From NCBI RefSeq assembly GCF_014647035.1, contig NZ_BMOK01000007.1, forward strand, positions 1-64,000: DNA of 64,000 bases, read 5' to 3'. A model generated the notes under the pieces. The model was not told the origin of the DNA, did not search any database, and worked only from the letters and a program-made list of their open reading frames with translations. Positions within the stretch are counted from its first letter, which is position 1; the number at the start of each line of letters is the position of its first letter. Position numbers and translations under genes: made by a program. Shown here piece by piece: positions 37,717-46,228 of this stretch. Source of the stretch: Sporolactobacillus putidus. GTDB taxonomy: Bacteria; Bacillota; Bacilli; Bacillales; Sporolactobacillaceae.

Positions 37717-37831
37717 TTTGGAACCTCCTAAATTTATCAATACCCTTATTTTAATGAAAACCAGACCGGATTTCTATGAATTTGACTTGAACGAAATTTT
37801 AATCTAAAAAAAATTTTCCCCGGTCTCTGTA

Positions 37832-37925
37832 TTTTCTTGTACAAATAAGAAAATATAAAAGATTAGAGGTGTCTAGTATAAGAAAAACTAAGGCTCAGGC
37901 TGTCGTCAAAGACCAAGTTTTTCTT
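37832..37925 (+). repeat. Dispersed hairpin element, copy A
   Basis: A 5' AT-rich hairpin (TTTTCTT 37832-37838 with AAGAAAA 37847-37853), a linker with GATTAG and TAGTATAAG, then a 3' stem AAGAAAAACT (37880-37889) with AGTTTTTCTT (37916-37925). Copies B (43505) and C (49243) share this layout and the linker sequence. Confidence 0.75.
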
Positions 37926-38066
37926 GGAAAATGTTGCTAACACCTGGAAAACATGAGAAAATTTATTTCGTGAGCGCGTGTGATTGAAAAATTGTTCGAG
38001 CAGGTTTGCAATAGAAGTTGTCAATCTATAAATTATAGTTTAGAAAAAATAATGGAGGCACCATTC

Positions 38067-38504
38067 ATGGCGTATGCACAGTTTACGGTTTCCATCAACA
38101 GGCCGGTCAATGAAGTGTATGATTTTATTTTAAACGGAGAAAATAATAAATTTTGGAGGCCTTCTGTCATAGAGGTCAAAAAGGAAACCGATGAAAGTGT
38201 TGCCGTCGGAACAAAGTTTATTCAGAGTATGAAGGGCCCTTTTGGGAAAAAAATCAGCGGAGATTACGAGATAACCGGCTGTGAAACGAATAACAATATT
38301 GCGTTTAAGGTTGTCTCGGGACCGGCTAGACCAAGCGGAAATTATGACTTTAATGATGAGGGGACATCAACAAAGGTTACGTTCACCCTGTCATTGACGC
38401 CAACCGGAATCGCAAGGCTCATGGATCCGATGATCAATAAGCAGATGCAGCTTGAGGTCGCCAATCTTTCGAATATGAAAACATACTTGGAGAAACAGCA
38501 TTAA
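38067..38504 (+). CDS. SRPBCC-family (START-like fold) protein
   Basis: A 145-aa small-ligand-binding or polyketide-cyclase-like domain. The opening MAYAQFTVSINRPVNEVYDFI and the INxFWRPSVIEV-type stretch fit the Polyketide_cyc2/SRPBCC fold. The ATG at 38067 has GGAGG 8 nt upstream; the frame extends to 37980 without support. The ligand is unknown. It stands alone between a dispersed repeat and a terminator. Confidence 0.8.
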   Translation: MAYAQFTVSINRPVNEVYDFILNGENNKFWRPSVIEVKKETDESVAVGTKFIQSMKGPFGKKISGDYEITGCETNNNIAFKVVSGPARPSGNYDFNDEGTSTKVTFTLSLTPTGIARLMDPMINKQMQLEVANLSNMKTYLEKQH

Positions 38505-38541
38505 ATAGCTTTACATTTTTCTTGCTTTTCGTCAAAACAAG

Positions 38542-38584
38542 CGCGGAATGACATCGTAATGGATGAATTCCGCGTTTATTCTTT
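38542..38584. terminator. Terminator between the SRPBCC and AEC genes
   Basis: CGCGGAAT (38542-38549) pairs perfectly with ATTCCGCG (38567-38574), followed by TTTATTCTTT. It can also serve the convergent AEC gene. Confidence 0.7.
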
Positions 38585-38661
38585 ATCAATAGCAAAAGGT
38601 GTGGTTTGGAGATCCGTCTAAAGAACCGGTAATCACCATAATTCGGTTTCTGATCCATTCG

Positions 38662-39570
38662 TTAACCCAAACTGATCAGCAGCGGCAGATAAACGAAACT
38701 GAGAACCGTTGTGATGGAAACAATCAGGGAGACCAGCTGCGTTTCTCCGTCGAATTTTTCTGCTAGCGTGACCGTGTTAATGGCAGCCGGCATGCTGATT
38801 TCCACAAACAGAACAGAAGCGAGCAACCCGTGTATCCCGAGCACAAACAGCACCAGTTTTGCGAGGACAGGAACGGCCGCAATTCGTAACATGACACCCA
38901 GCCACACATCGCGACGGTGCAGCCCTGATAACTTTGTATTCCCCAGTTTGATGCCCAGAATCAAAAGCACAAGCGTCGGGTATGCTGTGCCGAGCATCTG
39001 AACGGCAGTATCTGTTCCGGGCGGCAGCGGCAGATGCAGCACGTCCAGGACAATCCCGACAAGACAGGCATAAATGATCGGAGATTTAAAGATATGTTCC
39101 AGCGCCTGTTTTCCGTTCATGCTGGAACGTGAAGCGACATACATGCCGAGAACATTTACGAGAATGATCTGGCCGATCACGTAAACGGCGCCCAAAGAAA
39201 AGCCTTGGCGGCCAAAAGCCAGAAGCAGCACGGGCAGTCCGTAATTGTTTGCATTGCTGAAAAGCGTGGTCAGGGTTAAAGCACGGGTTGCGTTTTCCGG
39301 CAGACGGGCACACCTGGAAGTGAAAACAGCCAGCCCCCACTGCAAAACGGTCATGACCAATGTGAATAAAACAATGTGAAGAACGTTTCCCCCCTGCAAA
39401 TGAGATCCCGACAGTGCAGATAAAATAAGTGCGGGGGCCAGTATATATAGAGTGATGTCCGCAAGAAGCTTTGTATCGACGGGACGGCGCTTCTGAAGCA
39501 GTACACCGCAGGTACAGATCATAATGATCGGAACGGTAATAGATATCAGAAGATGGAGATAGGCGTACAT
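38662..39570 (-). CDS. AEC-family transporter (auxin efflux carrier superfamily)
   Basis: A 302-aa membrane protein with about ten helices. FSNANNYGLPVLLLAFG (about residues 104-120) and the C-terminal EISMPAAINTVTLAEKF are hallmarks of the family, which in bacteria mostly moves dicarboxylates such as malate. GGAGG precedes the ATG by 8 nt. No neighbouring enzyme points to the substrate. Confidence 0.9.
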   Translation of the reverse strand: MYAYLHLLISITVPIIMICTCGVLLQKRRPVDTKLLADITLYILAPALILSALSGSHLQGGNVLHIVLFTLVMTVLQWGLAVFTSRCARLPENATRALTLTTLFSNANNYGLPVLLLAFGRQGFSLGAVYVIGQIILVNVLGMYVASRSSMNGKQALEHIFKSPIIYACLVGIVLDVLHLPLPPGTDTAVQMLGTAYPTLVLLILGIKLGNTKLSGLHRRDVWLGVMLRIAAVPVLAKLVLFVLGIHGLLASVLFVEISMPAAINTVTLAEKFDGETQLVSLIVSITTVLSFVYLPLLISLG

Positions 39571-40328
39571 GAAGGTTCCTCCGGGACTAAGGCGTATGTT
39601 TGTTGCATCACTTTTGTAAATGGATAATGGAAGGATGTTTCGAGGAAAGTCGCTGTCTCCACTTTAAATCAGTCTAACTCGCTAGACGGCCAGCGTAAAC
39701 CCTTTTTAACGATTATGATTATCCCGCTCGCTCTAGCAAATACGTCCTGAATTATAGCGAATCGACAACTAAAGATTATCGTCCTGCTCCATGTTCATTC
39801 GGGCAGTTCGCAGCGAAAAAGCCTAACATGAGTTCTGACTATTCACACTTATTGATTTCTGGCCGGTTACTGTTGATTCTTTGAGGGTTACTGAAGATTC
39901 TTTGTTCTTTACTGTTATTTCTCAACCCATTACTGTAGATTCTCCGCTCTTTACTGGCGATTGTCCAGCTATGCGCGCCTATGAACAGATAGAAAACGGT
40001 TTCCGACTGTTAAGATGATGATTAAATGGCGTCAATGGTCACCGAATAAAGAAAATCCGCCTCACTTTTCATTGTTTTGTTCAATCCAACTGAGATCTAA
40101 CATAAGGAGACGGTACGATCAGTTTAACTATTTCATCGACATTATTATTCTTCCTTTTGGGCAGACCGTTCCGTATGGCTTTTAAGAAATGCTGTAATCT
40201 AACCTATTCGTTTATCGACGGTTTCACTATTTATTTTCAATTCCGCATGCTTTTATGAGTCTTGTCTAAGCTTTTCTTTCTGAACACGCATTAACTGGTA
40301 ATAAGGAATCACGAAGGGAGGGAAAAGT
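39571..40328. other. 758-bp intergenic region with a 21-bp repeat array
   Basis: Apart from the array at 39846-39971 there is no supported gene. AAGGAGAC at about 40103 is followed by an open stretch but no proper start codon. The promoter of the downstream small gene must lie in the last 150 bp. Confidence 0.5.
39846..39971. repeat. Second 21-bp tandem array
   Basis: Units with the core TTACTG followed about 2 nt later by GATTCT or similar begin at 39867, 39888, 39909, 39930 and 39951, exactly 21 bp apart, with a weaker unit at 39846. The period equals that of the array at 5192, but the sequence differs. Confidence 0.8.
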
Positions 40329-40610
40329 ATGAATGGAAAAGACCTTCATGCGCTTATCGGAAAAAGAGTTGAAGTGATTACCGTACACGGCACGTTCAGA
40401 GGCACTCTTTTATCTGTTGGGACTGATTTTCTGATTTTGCGTACGAGAATCAGAGGCCGGATAGTACGCCTGCTCATTCGCCTGGCACTAATTGTTGCGC
40501 TGTTCCGCTTAATCGGAGGAACCGGAGAACCATGGGTATTTACGCCATCCAGTCTCGAAGAGTCTGAGGAAGATGTTTTAACAAACTTTTTCATTGAGGA
40601 AAATGAATAA
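40329..40610 (+). CDS. Small protein with Sm-like N-terminus, function unknown
   Basis: A 93-aa protein. Residues 8-36 (GKRVEVITVHGTFRGTLLSVG and following) look like the beta-strands of an Sm/Hfq-like barrel, as seen in small spore or DUF2642-type proteins. A hydrophobic, arginine-flanked helix (about 46-60) and an acidic tail follow. GGAGGG lies about 9 nt before the ATG and a strong terminator follows, so it is a real monocistronic gene. I do not recognise the exact family. Confidence 0.7.
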   Translation: MNGKDLHALIGKRVEVITVHGTFRGTLLSVGTDFLILRTRIRGRIVRLLIRLALIVALFRLIGGTGEPWVFTPSSLEESEEDVLTNFFIEENE

Positions 40611-40622
40611 AAATGGAAGAAC

Positions 40623-40648
40623 GGGCCGGGTGAACCGGCCCTTTTTTG
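40623..40648 (+). terminator. Strong intrinsic terminator
   Basis: GGGCCGG-GTGAA-CCGGCCC (40623-40641) followed by TTTTTT, directly after the small Sm-like gene. Confidence 0.88.
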
Positions 40649-40872
40649 GATTGGTTTACAGGACGGAACCTTGCCGGAAGAAGTAAAAATCCAGCAGGTA
40701 AACCCTTGAAATTGGAACTGAACTCGTACCGGTAAACCACGGAACCCGGATGATAGGAGCCACCCCCTGCCGCAAGATGTTGGACAGCCTTCCCTTTTCC
40801 GGTCAGATGAATGTCCGGGAGCTCTTCTAAATATGTTTATAAAAATGCATTTGCGGAGAGAGGGGGACAGCT

Positions 40873-42747
40873 ATGGCAGCCGATGTGTCAGCTGAAATCA
40901 ATCGCATTGTGCGTCTATTGCTCAAAGAACAGTTGCCGGATGGCTCATGGAACTATCCTTTTGAAACGGGAATTGTTACAGATTGTTATTTTATTATTTT
41001 GCTTCGGGTACTGGAGATTCGGGATGAGGCTCTCGTTCAATCGCTTGTTGAACGCATCCTGAAGAAACAGGAGAAGAATGGATCGTGGAAGCTATTTCAT
41101 GACGAGACGGACGGCAATCTCTCCGCAACAGTGGAAGCCTATGTTGCGCTTCTTCATTCAGGCCGCCTGAAAATGGATGATGCCCGTATTCAGGCGGCAA
41201 AGCGTTTTATACGCACTAAGGGCGGCGTGAGACAAACAAATACATTTACGAAAATCATGCTGGCTATACTCGGACAATATGACTGGTCCGATCTTTTTCA
41301 AATTCCAGTTGAAGCCATCCTTTTTCCAGCCTCATTTCCCGTGAGTTTTTTTGATTTATCTGTGTTTACTCGGGCTAATTTTGCCCCGATCCTTATACTT
41401 TCAGACAACCGCTTCAGCATTAAAACGAGTCAGTCACCCGATTTGTCGGATTTGTACACGTACAGGGGAACCGGCGCCGACCGTCCGGATATCGATCCAT
41501 GGCAGCCCGTAACAGATTTGGTCGAACATTGGGCGGAGGTTCTTGCCGGCCAGGTGGATTCGGCCCATAGAAAAGCTCTGGAGCAAGCGGAACAGTATAT
41601 GCTGAAGAGAATTGAACCGGACGGGACACTTGAATGCTATTTCAGCGCGACTTTTCTCATGATTTTTGCTTTATTGGCCCGCGGTTACTCAAAGAGAGAT
41701 ACAGTCATTTTAAGAGCGGTTCAAGGCCTAACGTCAATGACTTGCCGGATTGAAGGGGACATACATGTCCAATATACGACTGCAACGGTTTGGAATACGG
41801 CGCTGATAAGCTGCGCATTGCAGGAAGCGGGCATGGCTCATTCATCAGAAATAATCCGCAGGGCCAATCAATATTTGCTAGAACGCCAGCATACGAAATT
41901 CGGGGACTGGTCGATCCATAATTCGGACGCACGTCCGGGGGGCTGGGGATTTTCCAATATGAATACGATTAATCCGGATGTGGACGACACGACTGCCGTC
42001 CTTCGGTCCATTCGATTCGCTGCACGGGAAGAGGGGACATTTAGTCAGGCGTGGGAACGCGGGATAAAATGGCTCGTATCGATGCAGAACAGTGACGGCG
42101 GGTGGCCGGCCTTCGAAAAAGAGATCAATAAACCGTATCTGGCCTGGCTGCCGATTGAGCAGCCGGAAGACATTCTTCTTGACCCGTCGTCACCTGATTT
42201 AACGGGAAGGGTATTGAACTTCTTCGGGAATTGCACCGATCTTAACATTCATGATCCGCTGATAAACCGGGGGATCAACTGGCTGCTCCATAACCAAGAA
42301 AAAGATGGGTCCTGGGTTGGCCGCTGGGGTATCTGTTTTATTTACGGAACCTGGGGGGCTGTGACCGGCATGGCAGCAGCGGGTGTGCCGTCGGAACATT
42401 CTGCGGTCCGAAGAGCGGCCGAGTGGCTGCGGGGGATCCAGAATCCGGATGGAGGATGGGGCGAATCGTGTATGAGCGACTTGAAAAAACATTACGTGCC
42501 GCTTAGGGTCAGCACACGAACACATACAGCCTGGGCGCTGGACGCGCTGATCTCAAGTTCCGCTGCCGTGACACCCGAAATAGAACGGGGCATTCAATTC
42601 CTCATTAATGCAGGTGTACAACCGGACTGGACTGCGAATTACCCGATGGGAAGGGGCATGGCCGGAGCGTTTTACATTCATTACCACAGCTATCATCTTA
42701 TCTGGCCGTTGCTGGCATTGACTCGTTTCCAGAAAAAATTTGGATAG
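40873..42747 (+). CDS. sqhC: Class II terpene cyclase (squalene-hopene/tetraprenyl-curcumene cyclase)
   Basis: A 624-aa membrane-associated cyclase. The protonating motif DVDDTTA begins at D369. Several QW repeats are visible (KEQLPDGSW, QNSDGGWPAFE, QEKDGSWVGRWG, QNPDGGWGESC), and GMAGAFYIHYHSYHLIWPLLAL closes the active-site barrel. Length equals known bacterial enzymes (about 630 aa). Bacilli use this enzyme either on squalene, to make hopanoids, or on tetraprenyl-beta-curcumene, to make sporulenes that protect spores; I cannot separate these. GAGGGGGA precedes the ATG. No squalene synthase gene is nearby. Confidence 0.95.
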   Translation: MAADVSAEINRIVRLLLKEQLPDGSWNYPFETGIVTDCYFIILLRVLEIRDEALVQSLVERILKKQEKNGSWKLFHDETDGNLSATVEAYVALLHSGRLKMDDARIQAAKRFIRTKGGVRQTNTFTKIMLAILGQYDWSDLFQIPVEAILFPASFPVSFFDLSVFTRANFAPILILSDNRFSIKTSQSPDLSDLYTYRGTGADRPDIDPWQPVTDLVEHWAEVLAGQVDSAHRKALEQAEQYMLKRIEPDGTLECYFSATFLMIFALLARGYSKRDTVILRAVQGLTSMTCRIEGDIHVQYTTATVWNTALISCALQEAGMAHSSEIIRRANQYLLERQHTKFGDWSIHNSDARPGGWGFSNMNTINPDVDDTTAVLRSIRFAAREEGTFSQAWERGIKWLVSMQNSDGGWPAFEKEINKPYLAWLPIEQPEDILLDPSSPDLTGRVLNFFGNCTDLNIHDPLINRGINWLLHNQEKDGSWVGRWGICFIYGTWGAVTGMAAAGVPSEHSAVRRAAEWLRGIQNPDGGWGESCMSDLKKHYVPLRVSTRTHTAWALDALISSSAAVTPEIERGIQFLINAGVQPDWTANYPMGRGMAGAFYIHYHSYHLIWPLLALTRFQKKFG

Positions 42748-42833
42748 GCAAGTTCTTTTTTCTGACCCTTTCTTTTCTTGGGAGGCAATGAATCCGCCGA
42801 GTCGATTCAGTATGAAGAAGTTATTAAACCGCA

Positions 42834-43454
42834 TCATAACAAGGTTTGTACTAAAATGGCGGCAATGTACAATGCAATCAGCCAGATCATCAGGGCGGAC
42901 AGTCTGTTGATGATAACCAAGACTCTTCCTCCCTGATCCATTTTTCCGGTCAGATGTCCGGTTAGGGCGAGTCCGAAGAACCAGAGCCATGAAACGGAGG
43001 CGCAGGCTGCCGCAAAAGCCCATTTTATACTCCCCGAATAATGAAGTGCATTGGTGCCGATGACACCGATTGTATCCAGAACGGCATGCGGATTCAGGAT
43101 CGAGACAGACAGAGCGTAAATCATCTGATTTTTTACCGTCAGACGGGGGGAATGGTTTTCCCTTTTCTCGGATGAGTCCTTCCAGATGGAAAATCCGATC
43201 CGGACCAGAAAAATTAATCCCGCGGCAAGAAAAATATTCTGGAGCCACGGAAAAGACAAGATGACAAGCGAAACACCTGCCACTGCCAGGAAAATGAGCA
43301 GCGTGTCCGAGAGTGAGGCGGTAAGGATTGACGGCAGGGCTCCTGTTAGGTGCCTGGATCGTGCCCCCTGATTAAAAATAAAGATGTTTTGCGCGCCGAG
43401 CGGCAAAATGAGTCCAAATGAGAGAATGAAACCGTGAATGACTGCGAGCAGCAT
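42834..43454 (-). CDS. LysE/ArgO-family amino-acid exporter
   Basis: A 206-aa exporter with six predicted helices. The family signatures LPLGAQNIFIFNQGA near the N-terminus and SILNPHAVLDTIGVIG in the middle are present. AGGAGG lies 7 nt upstream of the ATG. It is divergent from a MocR-type regulator across about 400 bp, so that regulator may control it. It probably exports a basic or other amino acid. Confidence 0.92.
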   Translation of the reverse strand: MLLAVIHGFILSFGLILPLGAQNIFIFNQGARSRHLTGALPSILTASLSDTLLIFLAVAGVSLVILSFPWLQNIFLAAGLIFLVRIGFSIWKDSSEKRENHSPRLTVKNQMIYALSVSILNPHAVLDTIGVIGTNALHYSGSIKWAFAAACASVSWLWFFGLALTGHLTGKMDQGGRVLVIINRLSALMIWLIALYIAAILVQTLL

Positions 43455-43860
43455 GGGAAAGCCTCCTAAGTTTTTAAATGATCTGATAGGAAAGAGTGCG
43501 AATGTTTCTTTATACTATAAGAAAGCATAAAATTTTTAAGGATTATAGTATAAGCGGCCGAACAAAAGCGCCGCGTCCTGCGGCCTGTTCGGCACTTGGC
43601 CATCCATGGCCGTCGCAACTAAGGCTTCACCTGCGTCAAAGGCTTGGCGAAGCCAAGTTTTCTAATCTATTTTCTCAGTAAAATTATTTAAGTCACCCGC
43701 CAAATGAAGAAGGATCAGCCATCCAAATTGTGATAATATAGGATAACAGTTGGAATAAACAGGTGATAGTGGATAGTACCGGCAGAAGACTGCCAGCCAT
43801 TTTGGGTTCATTATCATTCCGAACCGGCGATTATAAAAAAAGCTCTGAGGAGAAAATGTC
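43455..43860. other. Divergent intergenic region (LysE/MocR) dominated by a structured repeat
   Basis: Contains dispersed element copy B (43505-43664) and about 190 bp before the regulator gene, in which I see no clear promoter match. No gene. Confidence 0.5.
43505..43664 (+). repeat. Dispersed hairpin element, copy B (expanded)
   Basis: Begins like A and C (TTTCTT/AAGAAA hairpin, GCATAA, TAGTATAAG), but then carries about 60 bp absent from A and C. This holds a nested hairpin GCCGAAC (43557-43563)/GTTCGGC (43587-43593) with inner GCCGC/GCGGC, and a second hairpin GGCCAT/ATGGCC (43598-43611). It then resumes with AACTAAGGCTTC pairing to GAAGCCAAGTT (43617-43659). Confidence 0.7.
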
Positions 43861-45312
43861 GTGGAACTTGACCGGAATTCGACCATTCCGCTGCATCGGC
43901 AAGTGGAAAATTACATAAAAAAGAAGATAAGCAGTGGAGAGTGGGCGGTAGGGACGAAACTGCCCTCACAGCGATCGCTGGCTGACAGTCTTGCAGTTAA
44001 TCGCAGCACGGTTATAACGGCTCTGGAAGAATTGGCTGCGCTTGGATTGATCGAGGGGAGGCACGGCGGCGGTACGAAAGTGATCAATAATACGTGGGGT
44101 CTCGTTGCCCGGAGGAAACCCGCAGATTGGGGAAATTACGTCGAGGCTGGCCGCTACAAATCTAATCTTCCGATGATCAGGAAAATCAATGAGGCCGAAT
44201 TCTATCCAGGTATGATCAGAATGGGAACAGGCGAACTGAGTCCTGCCCTGCTGCCCAATGAAAGATTTGCCGGTTTGCTAAAAAATGCGCCGTCCGGATT
44301 GCTCTCACTCGGCTATCAGGAGCCTAAAGGGGATATCCGTCTTCGCGAAGAAATTTCCCGTCATTTGATGGCTATCGGAATCCAAACCGAGCTCTCATCC
44401 ATTCTCGTCGTATCGGGTGCGCTCCAGGCCCTGCAGCTGATTTCAATCGGACTTCTGGATCATGGATCAACGCTAATCTTGGAAAAACCGTCCTATTTAT
44501 ACTCTATCCATGTTTTTCAGTCTCTCGGTATGCGTTTTGTCGGCCTGCCGATTGACTCGGACGGCATGCGGCCGGAAAAGCTGAGTGATTATAAGAAACA
44601 GTATCAGGGTTCCATCGTATACACCATTCCTTCTTTTCATAATCCGACAGGCGTTGTGATGACTGAAAAGAGGAGAAGAGAGCTGCTCTTGGAATGCGGA
44701 AGGGAGCGGCTCCCGATCATTGAAGATGACGTCTATCGCGATCTCTGGCTTGATGCTCCGCCGCCATGTACACTGAAAGGAATGGATCAGTCGGGCAACG
44801 TACTCTACATAGGCAGTCTGTCAAAAATTTTAAGCCCAGGTCTTCGGATCGGATGGGTTGTCGGTCCTGCACCGGTCATCGACCGTCTGGCCGACATTAA
44901 AATGCAGAGCGATTATGGAGCGAGCTCTCTGTCGCAATGGGCGGCCGAGGAATCTCTGAGGACGGGGCTGTACGAAGAGCATGCCTGTTTTGTTCGGGAA
45001 CAATTGAAAGCACGCCGCGATGATCTCGCTGAATTATTAGACCAATATTTTTCAGACATCGCCGCCTGGCGGATACCGACGGGCGGGTTTTATGTCTGGC
45101 TGAAGCTGGTGCCGAAGATCGATCCGCATCTGCTTTTTGAAGAGGCTTTGCGGCACGGGATTTTACTCAATCCCGGAGTTATGTATGATCGAGGTGCCCG
45201 GCAATATTTACGCCTTTCCTACGCCTATGCAGCATCAGAAGAGATGAAGAAAGCCATTCGTATACTGAGAAAATTGGTGATGGAACTGGCCGGGGGAGAA
45301 AAGATAACTTGA
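43861..45312 (+). CDS. MocR-type regulator (GntR HTH fused to PLP aminotransferase fold)
   Basis: A 483-aa protein. The N-terminal winged helix (residues about 5-75) includes IPLHRQVENYIKKKISSGEW and LPSQRSLADSLAVNRSTV. The aminotransferase-like domain follows, with IIEDDVYRDLW and the PLP lysine in SLSKILSPGLRIGW. Start is GTG at 43861 after GAGGAG by 8 nt. Such proteins use PLP to sense amino compounds and often activate or repress a divergent gene, here the LysE-type exporter. Enzymatic activity is unlikely but not excluded. Confidence 0.92.
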   Translation: MELDRNSTIPLHRQVENYIKKKISSGEWAVGTKLPSQRSLADSLAVNRSTVITALEELAALGLIEGRHGGGTKVINNTWGLVARRKPADWGNYVEAGRYKSNLPMIRKINEAEFYPGMIRMGTGELSPALLPNERFAGLLKNAPSGLLSLGYQEPKGDIRLREEISRHLMAIGIQTELSSILVVSGALQALQLISIGLLDHGSTLILEKPSYLYSIHVFQSLGMRFVGLPIDSDGMRPEKLSDYKKQYQGSIVYTIPSFHNPTGVVMTEKRRRELLLECGRERLPIIEDDVYRDLWLDAPPPCTLKGMDQSGNVLYIGSLSKILSPGLRIGWVVGPAPVIDRLADIKMQSDYGASSLSQWAAEESLRTGLYEEHACFVREQLKARRDDLAELLDQYFSDIAAWRIPTGGFYVWLKLVPKIDPHLLFEEALRHGILLNPGVMYDRGARQYLRLSYAYAASEEMKKAIRILRKLVMELAGGEKIT

Positions 45313-45767
45313 AAAGCGGATGATTTTTTCTGTTTAAAGCGTTTTTACAGGAAGATTATTTCTTGAGGAACATTTCTCTTAAACCTAAATGAATTTTATT
45401 TACTTTTAAATACCTTCTGAGCCCTTGTTACAATAAATTTCCCAGTGTCCTTTGTCAATATCCACAATGGTACTTGCCAGCGGTTGAATTTCATTAGCAT
45501 AATACAATCAGCAGAAGGGTAAGAAGACTAACACTAATCATGAAAAAAGTACCGGCAGCAGTACTTTCCTTATCCATTGCTTCTACGAAAAGGGAGACCG
45601 TCGAGTTAAGTCCGTAAAATTGTGTAAATAGGGTGATCTGAATATGAGAAAATGAGCTATAGATACTCTGAGAAAATCTGTCTTAATACAATCCTGATCA
45701 ATTTTTTACTATCCCGTGTTTCTTAACGCCGATAAACTATGGGTTAATGACAATGGGAGGTAAAAGA
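45313..45767. other. Intergenic region with gene and IS remnants
   Basis: Contains a 25-codon signal-peptide-like ORF (45540-45617) that runs into an IS-end-like sequence, and a 7-bp hairpin AAAGTAC/GTACTTT (45546-45567) with a T run on the minus strand. No complete gene. Confidence 0.45.
45540..45617 (+). pseudogene. Truncated signal-peptide ORF abutting an IS-like end
   Basis: The frame encodes MKKVPAAVLSLSIAS and then quickly stops at 45615. It looks like the first half of an export signal whose gene is gone. The break coincides with GTCCGTAAAATTGTGTAAAT (about 45610-45628), which resembles terminal inverted repeats of IS256-family elements. No transposase is present. Confidence 0.3.
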
Positions 45768-46187
45768 ATGAATCAGTCAAAAAAGTGTGTGATGGTCATC
45801 AATCATCAATTGCCGTTAGGATTAGTTGCCAATGCGGCAGCCATTTTGGGATGTACTTTAGGCAAGGATCAGGGCGAGATCGTGGGCAGAATTGTAGCTG
45901 ACGGAAGCGGCACCATGCATCGAGGAATTGTGCAAATTCCGATTCCGATCCTCTCTTCTACAAAAGATGGTCTGAAAGAATTGTATCACACGATCCGAGA
46001 ACAATACAGTGAAGCGATTACGCTGATCAGCTTCAATGATATCGCCCAGCGGAGCAAAGACTATGAGGATTACGCAGATAAAATGGCTGCCGCATCGGCC
46101 GATGATCTAAGCTATCTCGGGCTATGCCTGTACGGGGAGAAAAAGGCCGTCAATCATTTGACCGGGAGCCTCCCGATGCTCAAGTAG
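45768..46187 (+). CDS. DUF2000-family protein
   Basis: A 139-aa soluble protein. The opening CVMVINHQLPLGLVANAAAI and the HRGIVQIPIPIL core are characteristic of DUF2000, a family related to peptidyl-tRNA hydrolase II folds with no firmly assigned role. The ATG at 45768 has GGAGG 7 nt upstream; the frame opens at 45747. It converges on an AraC regulator gene, an association often seen for this family, which hints at joint regulation. Confidence 0.85.
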   Translation: MNQSKKCVMVINHQLPLGLVANAAAILGCTLGKDQGEIVGRIVADGSGTMHRGIVQIPIPILSSTKDGLKELYHTIREQYSEAITLISFNDIAQRSKDYEDYADKMAAASADDLSYLGLCLYGEKKAVNHLTGSLPMLK

Positions 46188-46228
46188 CTTACGCTGCAGC
46201 AGGAGCTTTCTTTAAACAAAAGTTTCAT

